DNA of 64,000 nt from Loxodes magnus (Eukaryota; Ciliophora; Karyorelictea; Loxodida; Loxodidae): contig CAMPDV010001035.1 in the NCBI GenBank assembly GCA_946699065.1, forward strand, positions 84,987 to 148,986, written 5' to 3'. Positions 1 to 10,619 of the stretch are shown in pieces. Position 1 is the first letter of the stretch. Every line of letters starts with the position of its first letter. The notes beneath the pieces are model-generated. The model was not told the DNA's origin. It did no database searches and saw only the letters and a program-made list of their open reading frames with translations. Position numbers and translations under genes: made by a program.

Positions 1-975
1 TTAAGTACTCTTGAAAATGTTGTAGTATTTCTTCTTGTCTCATTAAGATTAGATTTACTTGTCTTATTTTCATTAAGTTTTAGAAAGAATATATTTGTTT
101 TCATGTTTATTTTATTCTGCTTCATGTGGATTTTATTATTCTATCAATTTGATTCATATAGTCTTTTTTGCAAAATATTTAATTTATTATGTTTTAATTA
201 TATTCTAAGAGCTCTTGTTCTATATTTTCATAAATATTTGCTTAGTTTATATTATTTTACGCTTTATTTTTGCTTTTAATAATTTTATCTATTTAGGTTT
301 TAATATTATCTATAGTTGTTTGGTAGTATTTACATTTGAATATGTGTTAGAATGTCTCTTTTTCTTGACATAAGCATTAATCATATTCTTAAGGAATATG
401 TCTTTCTTGAAGATCACTTCTAAAAAAAAGTAGTTAGGTTCTCAGTCTGAATATTAATTTTGATGGTTGCATTTTCTCTTTGTTCAATAAAAAGTAGGTT
501 ATAATTGGGAATTTTTCTACATTTTTGAATTACTTTGTTATAATTTTTGATGTGATCATTTCTTTTTTTCTTTTTTTTGTTGTTTTTGTTATTCTCTAAA
601 TTGTTTAATTAAAAAATTGTTCTTTAATTTTTACATCAATTTTTTTATCGAATTACATCATATTTAGATTTTATAAAGCTTTTAAATCTATTTTAAATTT
701 CTTTTACATTTTTTTAATTTATTTCTGTTATTAAGTCTTATTTTTTTAACTTATTTAGAATAATTGGATAAACTTTTCATCTTTATTCTTAGATTATTAC
801 TATTGATTATATAAGTCATTTAGTTTTCTATAAAATTTAAAATATCTTTTTGCAGTTATTTATTCAAATCCAAGTCAGTTAAAATCTATGTGTTGTAACT
901 CATTTCAGGATGCTTATGGCATTTTCATATATTATCTTATAATTTATCGTTAACTTACATGTATTTAATTTTTCA
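1..975 (-). pseudogene. LINE 3' fragment (ORF2 C-terminal part)
   Basis: Decayed minus-strand remnant of a non-LTR retrotransposon. It resembles the 3' part of the LINE at 52.4-53.1 kb: the stretch near 390-430 matches the one near 52,535-52,575, and 870-940 matches 52,985-53,060. Read with TAR=Gln and TGA=Trp it gives a Lys/Asn-rich sequence like the region downstream of the RT domain. No active-site motif remains. It stops where arm L1 begins near 980. The 3' end lies outside the window. Confidence 0.5.
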
Positions 976-979
976 CCAA

Positions 980-2831
980 TGAAAAATGAATTAAAACTAT
1001 TTTATAAAACATAAAAAATATATTATTTTAATATATAATGAGAAATTAAAGATTTTTATAATAGATAAAAAGAATCCATTCATGATGTAAAATTATTTAT
1101 TATATTCTTTATTTACTTTATAATTTATAATCTAAATTAATTTCTATAAAATACATCTTTTGTAATTCAAAGGCTTTAAAATGCTAGTCTCATTTTTTTT
1201 TAATTTTTATATATATTTGAAAGTATGATAACCACTTGGTTTAATATAATTAGAAAGAAATTATCTTCGATAAAAGTATAAATATTACTTATCAACTTGA
1301 TAGATTTTTTAATTTATTACAAAAAAGATTTTTATAATTAGTTTCGTCGAAAATGTTTAAAAATTATTTTTAATAGAAAGGGATATTTGAAACTAAAAAT
1401 AAGAAGGGATTTATACTCTATTGATATAATTTATTTGATAAATAAATAATTTTTTCTTATGTAATTTTAATTATCTATTTTAAGTAAAAAAATAACATTT
1501 TCCAATCTCTTAAACCTAGAATTTTAAAACTTTTATTTGAATTATAAATTAGATACAATTGTATTAATTATTAAATATTAATTATTATTAACTATTGTCT
1601 TTTCTATGAAATTAAATTTATAAAAATAATAAACATAAGATACGTAAATAAATTATAAATACTATTATTATAATAATATTATTTTCGCTAATAATTTGTA
1701 ATTATAAATGAGTAAGTTTTATAAAATTTAATTGCCAGAAATTTTTGTTTTAGATTAAAATATTTAGATAATATTAAATTTTTAAATAAACAAGAATAAT
1801 ATTCAAATTTACTATAATTTATATTTTATTTTTTTAATACAAATTAAAAAGTGTAATTTTATTTTATTTGTATATCTATTGTTCTTAGACAATCTTTAAC
1901 TCTCCTTTTAATAAAAATGCTCCTAGTTTCATATTTTTTTATTTATAGGCTTATTTTAATCAATAAAACTAAAAAAAATATGTCTTTATTTCAAAATTTT
2001 AATTAATTTTGCTACTTTACTTAATATATAAAGTTAGAACGCTAATATTTAAATAATTTTCATTTATTTACTCAAATATTGAAAATTTTCCACTTAAGTA
2101 GAAGTTTAAAATTTGAAACTAATAAAAAATTAGTAATTTTAACATAATATACATACATAAAGGATGAAAAATAGCCTATCTTCGAATAGGCTGATTATAA
2201 AAAAACTGAGAGTTAGAGAATTTTTTAACATTTTTAACGTTTTTAATTTTTTATATTTTTAAAATTGAATATTTCTAGGAATAATAATTTTTTTGTTGAA
2301 TTTCTTTATTTAAAAAATCAATTGATGCTAGATTAATAAAATTTTTATTCTTTAATATTTATCTTTATCACAAATATTGTTAAATATAAAATTTTAAATT
2401 ATAGTTTTTTAATTTTTTTAATTAATTAATTTATACTTTATTTTTTTTCTCTTTTAGTAATTCTTTTAAATAATTTAATGAAGTTGATAGTATCAATTAA
2501 ATAATTAGTAAATTTTATATTCATTTTTTATAGAAAAATGTAATTTATTAAGTTTTCCTTATAATTTTCATTTAACTTTTAAAAATATTTTACTACATTT
2601 CTAAAATTAAAATCTAGATTACATAATTTATTATATGTTTTATCTAAACATTAATAATTTTTTAAAATATTTATTTATAATATCATTTAGAATTATAAAT
2701 TTTCTTAATATTTTTTAAATTATATTTAATTAATGTTTTTGCATTTACTTTGGTTTTTTATAAAATATTAAGAGATTTTATAATTAATAAATTTTTTTAA
2801 ATTTTTATTAAACAAAAAGAAAAATATTAAT
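980..2831. other. Outer noncoding segment of arm L1
   Basis: Extremely AT-rich, with no coding signal that I can separate from background. It is conserved in inverted orientation at about 47,060-48,985 (R2) and 62,720-64,000 (R3), so it belongs to the arm. A short palindrome at 2173-2192 (AGCCTAT, loop, ATAGGCT) is the most ordered element. In R2 and R3 the central TATCTTC-AATAG core is kept but the outer stem pairs are not. Confidence 0.5.
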
Positions 2832-2844
2832 TTTCCTTATTTTA

Positions 2845-3676
2845 ATAATAATAATAATAATGTAAACTAAATGTTAAGAGTTTTGGAGTTCTTCGGGATT
2901 CCGACCGATTTCGCTCCGCTTTTTTTTTAACGTGGATGTATACCACGGCCTTTTTTTGAATGTGGGTGGTTACCACAATGAATTTTCCATGTTACCACTA
3001 AATAATTTTTATTTATAAATTCCTGAGTCGGTTATTCAAAGTTTGTTTAACATCCTTCATGTTTTTATTTTTTCTCTTTTTTTCAATTTTTATCATTTTT
3101 AACAATTTTTTAATAAGTGATATTTTGACCTACAACATCAACAATTTTTTGTATATTTTTTTTTATTCAACTAAGGCAAAACTAATTTTTCTATTTGTTC
3201 TATTCTTTTAATTAAACTTTTATCAACATTTTATTCTATATTTATTTCTTAATCTTTTGCTTAAGAAGGGAGGACTTCAATACTCATGTTTACCCCTTGT
3301 TTGAAATTATTTTAAGACTGAGTATAGAGCTATTGTTCTGTCACAATATTGTTTTATATAAGCTATTTCCTAAGAATTAATAGTTCGTTATTTTGATCCT
3401 CAATATTATTCATAAGCTCTCTAATTATTTCTCCTTGATTATATGTTTCTTCTTCATATTTAGAAATTAATTTTTTCATCTTTTCCATTTCAATTGAAAG
3501 CGAAGTGCTCTCATTAACTTGTCCAACCATTACTTTGCCTTCTGAAGAGGAGCTTGATAAGTGTTCCATTGATTTCTACTTCTTCTCTAGTTCTTTGTTA
3601 GCTCTTCTTCTTGCGTTCCTTGCCTAATTTTTAGATAGTCGAATATTCTATTCCATTTTAATATTAGTAGTTCTAA
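2845..3676 (-). mobile_element. Gag-type retroelement insertion in L1, 13-bp target duplication
   Basis: An 832-bp insert flanked by direct copies of TTTCCTTATTTTA (2832-2844 and 3677-3689). Arms R2 (near 47,050) and R3 (near 62,710) keep the uninterrupted site. On the minus strand the element runs from a Gag-like ORF to a 3' untranslated part with short hairpins (GTGG...CCAC) and ends in an (ATT)n tail at 2845-2865. Such a tail and variable target duplications are typical of target-primed non-LTR insertion. A longer sibling copy lies at about 28,640-29,476. Confidence 0.65.
2940..3656 (-). CDS. Gag-like ORF1 protein with basic/coiled-coil region and CCHC zinc knuckle
   Basis: Starts at ATG 3656 (MEQNIRLSKNQARNARRRA...) and reads in one frame at least to 3102. 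Residues 1-30 are a basic, bZIP-like stretch running into ELEKKQ; residues about 45-100 are Glu/Lys/Leu-rich and predicted coiled coil. Near residues 172-185 there is a CX2CX4HX4C knuckle (3102-3143) in which the residue after the first Cys is TGA, read as Trp. This layout fits an RNA-binding nucleocapsid-type ORF1 protein. The C-terminus after the knuckle is uncertain, because this copy has one extra A relative to the copy at 28.7 kb. Read with the standard code, only a 68-codon piece would be visible. Confidence 0.6.
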
Positions 3677-4069
3677 TTTCCTTATTTTAGTTTAAAATAT
3701 TATTCTTCATTAATAAGAAATGCAATCACAATTTTATTAAATATTTTATCTAGAGGATAAGAAAATTTCTTATTAGTCTCTAATTAAACCTATCTTTAAC
3801 TAGTTAAAGTACTTAGAATATTTGCAAGTACAGTTAAAGTAAAAAAGAATTTTCTTTTAAGTTTTTATCAATTAATATTATTAATGAGTTAGTAAAGGAG
3901 GCTATAATATATTAAGCACTTGATTTTAAGATAAATAGAGGATTTTAGATATATGAATAATTAACTCTATTTAAGATTTAAGCTAGCTTTCCTTGGTTTA
4001 ATTATATAAAAGAATAATGTTTTCTCTTTACTATTTATTTTAGTACATATAATTACCTAAATGTTTTAT

Positions 4070-4378
4070 TAATTAATTTCAACTTAAAGAGTTTTGGACT
4101 GCAATTTCTTGCAGTTTAACAACCCCAACACTCCCTTCATGGGATAACGGGGATATCCTGTTGCTTTCGAAAAGCAGCTGCCAGGGAGCTCCATCGCTAT
4201 GGGCAGCCAGGCTTCAAGCCCCTACCAGGAGTGGATAATCAAAAGGAAGGCATTCCCTTGCAAAGTTTGACTTTGACCAGGGACTTTCTCAGCGACAGGA
4301 AAGGAACTTATTCCTAGCCATAAAACCAGAAAGTATGATTCAGAAGGTCAATCTTAGCTCCCACCATCTTTTTAATTA
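4070..4378 (+). mobile_element. SINE-like insert, family 1 (copy in L1)
   Basis: A 309-bp, GC-richer block flanked by a perfect 16-bp duplication TACCTAAATGTTTTAT (4054-4069, 4379-4394). R2 and R3 have the empty site. Related copies lie at about 20,630-20,945 and 35,843-36,155 (both minus), and a 3' scrap near 37,583. The 3' end reads CCACCATCTTTTTAATTATA. A region like a pol III B box (AGGCTTCAAGCCCC) is present near 4217-4230, but I see no convincing tRNA cloverleaf. It is non-autonomous, and the short ORFs inside it are probably not translated. Confidence 0.65.
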
Positions 4379-4394
4379 TACCTAAATGTTTTAT

Positions 4395-6108
4395 AGAACT
4401 GGTATCATTAATACTTTAAATTTAATATATTCTTATACTCATTAACATTTTTAAACTTAGATAAATTAAGACTAAATATTTTACAAAATGTATCTTTTTG
4501 TCAGTTTTCCAAACAAAAGTTAATTACAAAGGTAGCTAATAAAAAGGAATATATAAATATAATTTAAATTTATGAAAATTATAAGTAATCTAAAAGTCTA
4601 GCTCATTTTAATGTCTCAGCTTCAAATAATTCTATAACTATCTATATCATCTTTTTAGGTTTAAATCTTTTGTAATGTATAAGATTAATAAATGATGATG
4701 TGCTATAAAGTAAAACATGTAGAATTGTTGATTAAGAACAGAAAGATATAGAATAATAGTATATTAATAAAATGTATTAAGAGTAAATAATAATCTGTTA
4801 GATTAGTTTTAAATAGCTTATATTAGCTAATCTAATACTTATATTATCTCATACTACAAAGAAACATATTATGCTAAGTTTACTCTTTCTATTAATTCAG
4901 AAAATAATAATAGAATATATTAAAATATGTTTTCTTTCTTAAAAAAGCTTATAATTTTCTTAGTAGCAAACAAGTTATTTTAACAAAGAGAGTATTAATA
5001 GTGGTAACTATGTTTTTTGGATAAGTATAGAATAATAGAATTAAGCTTTTATATTTAAATAATCTAGAATAATTTAGGTATTATTAATTAGAAATAATAA
5101 TTCTAATAATAACATAAATAATAAATATAATATTAGTTTGCTATAAAAAGAGAAAGTTATCTAAATGTATTAATTATAACTAATCTAATATCTTTATAAA
5201 TTAAAGAGAAATTAATTAATAACTAATAAAGCTAAAAGGATAAAATATTAAGTATTTTAATAGACATAATTAAACATATTAAAGCTTATTTTAATAATAA
5301 AATTAAATATTACTATTTAATAATTGTAAGATAAAATTAGTGATACACCATTTCTAGTTAGTTTAAATATTTACTTTCTACTACTTATATTTATTACATT
5401 TATATAACTTACTTAGAATCAACATTATAAGTAATAAATGATTCTAGTTTATTATTTTAAGAGAGACCTTTATAAATAAAAGGCTTTAATGAAATAGTAA
5501 TAAGAAAGTGGATAATTAAAAGAGTTTATCTTATAGATTCTAAAAATGCTTTGTTTTAAATAGATTGAAGTTTTTTAATATTTATTCAAACTAATTAATA
5601 AGAAACTTATTTTTATTTCATTATTTTAAATAGTAAATAGCTTAAAGAAATCATTTTTTGATTAAATGTAAGTGAATTAAAATTAATAACAGTAGCTTTT
5701 AAAAGAATTGTAATATTTTATTTATCATTTAAAAGGGTCTACAACGAAATAAGGTTTTCTTATTAAGAGTCTTTGATTATAACACAAATAAATAGTAATT
5801 AATAAATGCATATTAAAGTTATTATAATAAGGATATAATTCTTCGTTATAAAACTTTTGAAATAATAAATTATCCTTTTATTTAAAAGTAAAAGGATATA
5901 AAATAATTAAAATTGTAAAAGTTTGTACACTATTAGTTTTATATCTCGTCTTATTTTAAGACAAAAATAGAAAAATCAATGTTTAAGAAGATATTTATAA
6001 GTATGCTTAATAAATAATTAAATTGTTTAATTTTATTGAAATTAAGTAAGTAAAATTTATAGAGTTATTTTAATTAAATAGTTATAGAAGTAAGTTATAA
6101 AAATTAAA
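4395..6108. other. Noncoding arm segment upstream of the WD40 gene
   Basis: AT-rich stretch with no gene that I recognise. It is conserved in inverted form in R1 (22,516-23,700), R2 (45,192-46,690) and R3 (60,590-62,340), and in direct form in L2 (31,945-33,102). It ends immediately before the start codon of the WD40 gene, so the last few hundred bases presumably hold its promoter. Confidence 0.45.
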
Positions 6109-7195
6109 ATGGAGAAAAAATAAATGGAGAAAAAAGAAAAGCAATTTACTAAATGTATTTTTTTAAGAAAACTCTTAAGAGCGAGAAGCCACATTCTAGG
6201 GAAAATATCTCTACTTCATTTTAAGTATGAAATTCTGCCCAATTTATGCTACTAAAAGTTAATAAATAAGATCAATTATGACCAAAGTAAAGGTATTTCT
6301 TTAATATTTTTTAGACTAAGTTCTCACTGGTCACTCTTCACCTGCTTTATCGGTAGCTATATCTAGTGATCTGAATTGAATTTTATCAGGTTCAGGATAT
6401 CCTGAAAATTCGATAAAGATCTGGAATTTCCAGACAGGTACTCTCCTAAAAACTATAACGGGACATACTGGTTCAATTTACTCGGTAGTAATCTCCCCTG
6501 ACTCTAGCTATATTGTATCAGCATCTTGGGATAACACGATAAAGATCTGAAACTTATAGACTGGTGCTCTCATAAGAACTATAACGGGACATACTTCTAC
6601 AGTTAGATCAGTAGTAATCTCCCCTGACTCTAATTATATCGTATCAGGATCTGATGACACTACTATAAAAATCTGAAATTTCCACAATGGTGCTCTTTAA
6701 AGAACTTTAACGGAGCATACTTCCTCAGCTAGATCGATAGTAATCTCCTATGACTCTAGATATATTATATCGGGATCTTGGGATAAAACTATAAAGATTT
6801 GGAATTTTTAGACTGGTCAGCTTGTGCGAACTCTTACTGGGCATTCAGATTCTGTTTTATCGGTGATAGTGTCTAAGGATAATAGGTATATAATATCTGG
6901 TTCGGGGGACAATAATATTAAGATATGGGACTTCTCTTCTGGTTAGTGTATTCGTACTCTTTAAGGTCATGCAAGTTCTGTACATAGTATTCAGTAAAGT
7001 GCTGATTCAAGTGTTATCTTTTCTGGATCTTACGATAAAACAATCAAGATATGGAATTTCGATACGGGTGAGTGTATATAGACTTAGTAAGGGCATACAG
7101 ATTATATATATTATATAGCATTGAGTGTTGATAATAGATGGTTGGTATCGGGAGGATATGACAAGACGATAAGAAAGTGGAGGGTTTCGAGTTGA
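6109..7195 (+). CDS. WD40 repeat protein, arm L1 copy (7 blades)
   Basis: Predicted 352-residue protein from two exons (6109-6286, 6315-7195), using TAA/TAG=Gln and TGA=Trp. It starts MEKKQMEKKEKQ. Residues about 1-65 are a basic domain that I do not recognise. Seven WD repeats follow, each with GH, a loop of variable residues, SVVIS, SGSxDxTIKIW and N/DFxTG. The Trp of IKIW is written TGG in some blades and TGA in others. The probable stop is TGA 7193-7195, after the last blade (RKWRVSS). A seven-blade propeller is a protein-binding scaffold, and no catalytic domain is attached. One TAA stands where other copies have Leu (TTA). Blades are far more alike than in ordinary WD40 proteins, except at the loop residues. 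Confidence 0.85.
6287..6314 (+). other. 28-nt spliceosomal intron in the L1 WD40 gene
   Basis: GTAAAGG...TTTTTTAG, 28 nt. Removing it joins exon 1 (...TATGACCAAA) in frame to exon 2 (ACTAAGTTCTC...), giving D-Q-N-Q-V-L-T-G-H; without removal, the N-terminal domain and the WD repeats are out of frame. All five arm copies have a GT..AG intron at this exact place. A 22-nt alternative starting at the next GTAT would also keep the frame. Confidence 0.75.
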
Positions 7196-9962
7196 GTAAC
7201 TTATGATTTGACTTAATTTAATTTTACGATTAAAGATATAAGATATTGGTGATGCATTTAAATGAATGTTAATAATGTTTTTAGTTTTATGAAGTGTTTG
7301 TTTTTATATATTTATTAAAAAATTTGTTATATTCTTAAATATTCTTGCTTTAAAAAAAAGGTTGAGTAATATAGGTTATAGAAATTAATGAGGTATGTTG
7401 ATTTAAAGTGGAAATATTTAAAAATTATTTAAATATAATTTTGGTAAAAGAAGACGTAAAATAAGTTTAAGTTTAATTTTATTCTATAAAATTTTATAGA
7501 TCTATTTTTAGATTTTGTAAAAATTTCAATTTATGTAAAAATTTTAATTTTTTTTGTGGAGTAGTTAAAATATTATTTGTACAAGCAAAGTTAGTTTATA
7601 ATTTTGATTATTAATAAAAAATTTTAGTTAAGTATTTTATTTATTTTTTATGATTGATATTTAATATTGATTATTATTAATTATTATTAATTATTATGAG
7701 ATATTTATATATTATAATTATAATTATAAAATATTAAATTTTATGTTTAAAATTTTTCGTTTCCGATTGAGGAAAATTTTTCTGATGATATTTTTTTATT
7801 TATTTATCAATTTTAGAGCATGAATTTCGAAAAATTTCAAATTTGTTTTTTGCTCAGTGTTTTACACTACCAAAGATTTTTGGAACGGAATAAATTTAAT
7901 TTTTTCGGAATAAAAAATTCTAAATAGGAATAATTTTTTTTATTTCGGAATAAATAATTTTAAAATAGGAATAAAAATTTTGAAAGTAATTTTTAAAAAA
8001 GTTTTTAAAATTTCTTAGAAAAGCGTTTCTAAAATAATTTTGAAAATAGTTATCTAAAATCGTTTTGGAAATAAAATTTGGAAATTAATTTTAAAAATCT
8101 TTGAATTTTTTTTTAATTTTTTTTTGATAAATATTTCTGGGACGGGATACTTTTTTTTTAATATGTAAAAAAAGGGATTTTTTTTAATAGACTTAAAACT
8201 AAAAAATTTTGAATTTTGGTATGCAAATTTAATTTTTTAAGTTATATGTTAATAAGATTATTTAGATATGTTTGTTCTTGTGTTTAAGTTCAATAATAAA
8301 TTTTAATTTTTATGTTTAATATGTTTCGTTTCCGATTGGAAAATAAAATTTTCTGATATTAAGTTATTTATTTATCAATATCTTCCAATTTTAGAGCTTA
8401 AATTTCATGAAAACAAAAAATTTGTTTTTTTGCTCAGCGTTTTGTACTACCAAAGATTTCTGGGACGGAATAAATTTTTTGATTTCGGGATAAAAAATCC
8501 TAAATAGGAATAAAATTGCAAGAAAAAATTCCAAATATAAAAGATTTTTGAGAAAAAAATAGGAATTAAAAAAAATTTTATATTAAAATAGAATTTGGAA
8601 ATCTTTTTTGATGAAATGGTATTTTGTAAAAATAAAAACACATTTTTTTAGGAAATTTTTTTGATTTGAAAAATTTTTAACAAAAATTTTTTTTTCTGAT
8701 TAAAAAATATAATTTTTGATTAAAAAATATATTTTTGATAAGGTAATTTATTTTTGAAATGATAAAAATAATTTATTGTTTATGCTTTGGAAAAATACAA
8801 TTTTTAATTTTGAACTTCTTTTCGAGTAAATGAAAAAGTTCGCTTTAAAATTTTTAATGTTATAAGAATTTACTTAAATGAAAAGGATCTCAAGTAAAAA
8901 GGAGATATAATAAAATAAACCATGAAATCGTGAAAATATTATCCTTTTTTCGCTCTGAGTTATTCGCTACAAAAGATTTTAGGGTGGATAAATCCTTTTC
9001 TTAAAGGGATTTAATTTTAAAAGATTTGAAAAATTTTTTAAATGACTTTTAAGAAGTAAAGATGAAAATAAATGACAATTTTAGGAAGAAACAAAATCAG
9101 CAAAAAAAATTTTCTATAAGAGGGCTTAAAAATACCTTTTTAATTGATATTGCGAATTTTTAAAAATAACTAATCAAAAAGAGCTAAAAAATATCTTTAT
9201 AAAAATATGATCAATCAAATCGAAAAAATTCGGTACAATACATCTGTAATAATAAATTTTAGGTCAATCTACAAAGAATCCAAAAAAGTAATTAAACACG
9301 GATCTAAATAATATATCTAACCTACTATATAATTTAGAAACAAAAATTTATTAATCAAGTTTAAAAATATTCTGATTTATGATAATAATTAAAAAAATAT
9401 TAAAAATTTAAGATGAGTAAAAGAGTTTTGAAAAGAGCTTACTACGACCAACTATCTGTTTTTAGTTTCCGAAAAGATGTTAATTTAGGAGAGAAAAACT
9501 AGTTTTTAAGAAAAAATTGCTATATTAAGTATTTTTTATCTTTAAAATTTTTTCTCATTTCGTAATATTAAAATTAATAGCTTTAAAGATAAGCTTTCTG
9601 ATTTTAATCAACTTGAATATATCTACTATGTATATAGGAAATTGATTTTATTTATTAATCTTAAAATTTGAATTTCTAATGAAGCTATTTTATTAAAGTT
9701 GAAAGCTTTTTTTAAAAATTGATTAATTATTTATCACATAGAAACATTTTTTAGTAGACTTTATAAATAATTTGAATATATGCAAAATTATAAAAATCTT
9801 CACTTTCTTGTAAATTATCTTATATTTCCATCTAAAATAAGAATAAAATTATATTCTAATATTAAATAATACGAATTACCAAAATGAAAGTGTAAATAAT
9901 TAAGAAATCAATATACCTTCATTATATCAAAAAAGGTTAAAAGAAAAGCTTTAATCTTTTGT
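7196..9962. other. Noncoding arm segment with recurring CTACCAAAGATTT motif
   Basis: About 2.7 kb of low-complexity AT-rich DNA in which a motif recurs: GCTCAGYGTTTT, then CTACCAAAGATTTYTGGRA and GGAATAAAT, near 7855-7905 and 8433-8480, with a diverged form near 8950-8990. A block of about 200 bp (7741-7940) is repeated at 8310-8515. The motif recurs in every other arm. I see no coding frame. Weak promoter or architectural roles are possible but unproven. Confidence 0.5.
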
Positions 9963-10170
9963 ATTAATTAAAATAATATACAAAGTGTAATTTAATAACT
10001 ATTATAATTATATCTATAAAAAATGGGAAATATTTTGTACAATATAAAAAGAAACATATATAGCATAATAAAAGCAAAGTTTCTATTAAGCCGATAATGC
10101 TAATAGTACACAATTTCATAAATAACCTTAATAATGAGCATTTTTTGTTTTATTTTAAATAATTAGACAA
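9963..10170 (-). CDS. Small two-helix membrane ORF, arm L1 copy
   Basis: Minus-strand frame homologous to the ones at 36,609-36,815 (L2) and 41,483-41,680 (R2). It keeps FMKL, then ISIIGLIETLLLLCYICFF, then KYFPFFIDI: a short polar N-terminus, one long hydrophobic helix and a second hydrophobic stretch, about 65 residues. No ATG is seen at the N-terminus in this copy and the start is unknown. No family is recognised. Conservation in three arms is the main support. Confidence 0.3.
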
Positions 10171-10619
10171 CTAAATAATAATTTATAATTTAAACATTCC
10201 TTTAATAAATGCTTGCTTTAATATATAATATAATATTTTTTTATTTAAGAAAAAAAAAATTCATAAACATAAAAACATTTAAAGTGGTTTAATAAATATA
10301 ATTTTTAAAAGATTAAACACTTATTTAAATTTAAAATATCTTATCAAGAAATTAAATTAAAATGTTTTCATATTCATTTTATAATTAAATAGTCATTATT
10401 TATTGTTCATTTATCTATTTGATTGATATTTTAAAGATTGTAATTATATTTATTCATAAAGTATGATATCAACTGAAAATTGCTAGATTATTTAAAGATA
10501 AAAACTTAATTCTTAAAACAATTTTTTTATAAGATAAACAGTGATAAGATGATATTATAGCTTAAAAATAAAATTTTTTCTTGCAAATTGATTTATAAAA
10601 CAAAACTTAATTTTATGTG

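Noticed and set aside
4140-4320. tRNA- or 7SL-derived head for SINE family 1
   Set aside because: A B-box-like string is present but I could not fold a cloverleaf or find a matching A box at the usual distance.
8447-8641. 64-codon standard-code ORF rich in Phe and Ile
   Set aside because: Low-complexity AT DNA inside the motif-bearing arm segment; the frame is not kept in other arms.
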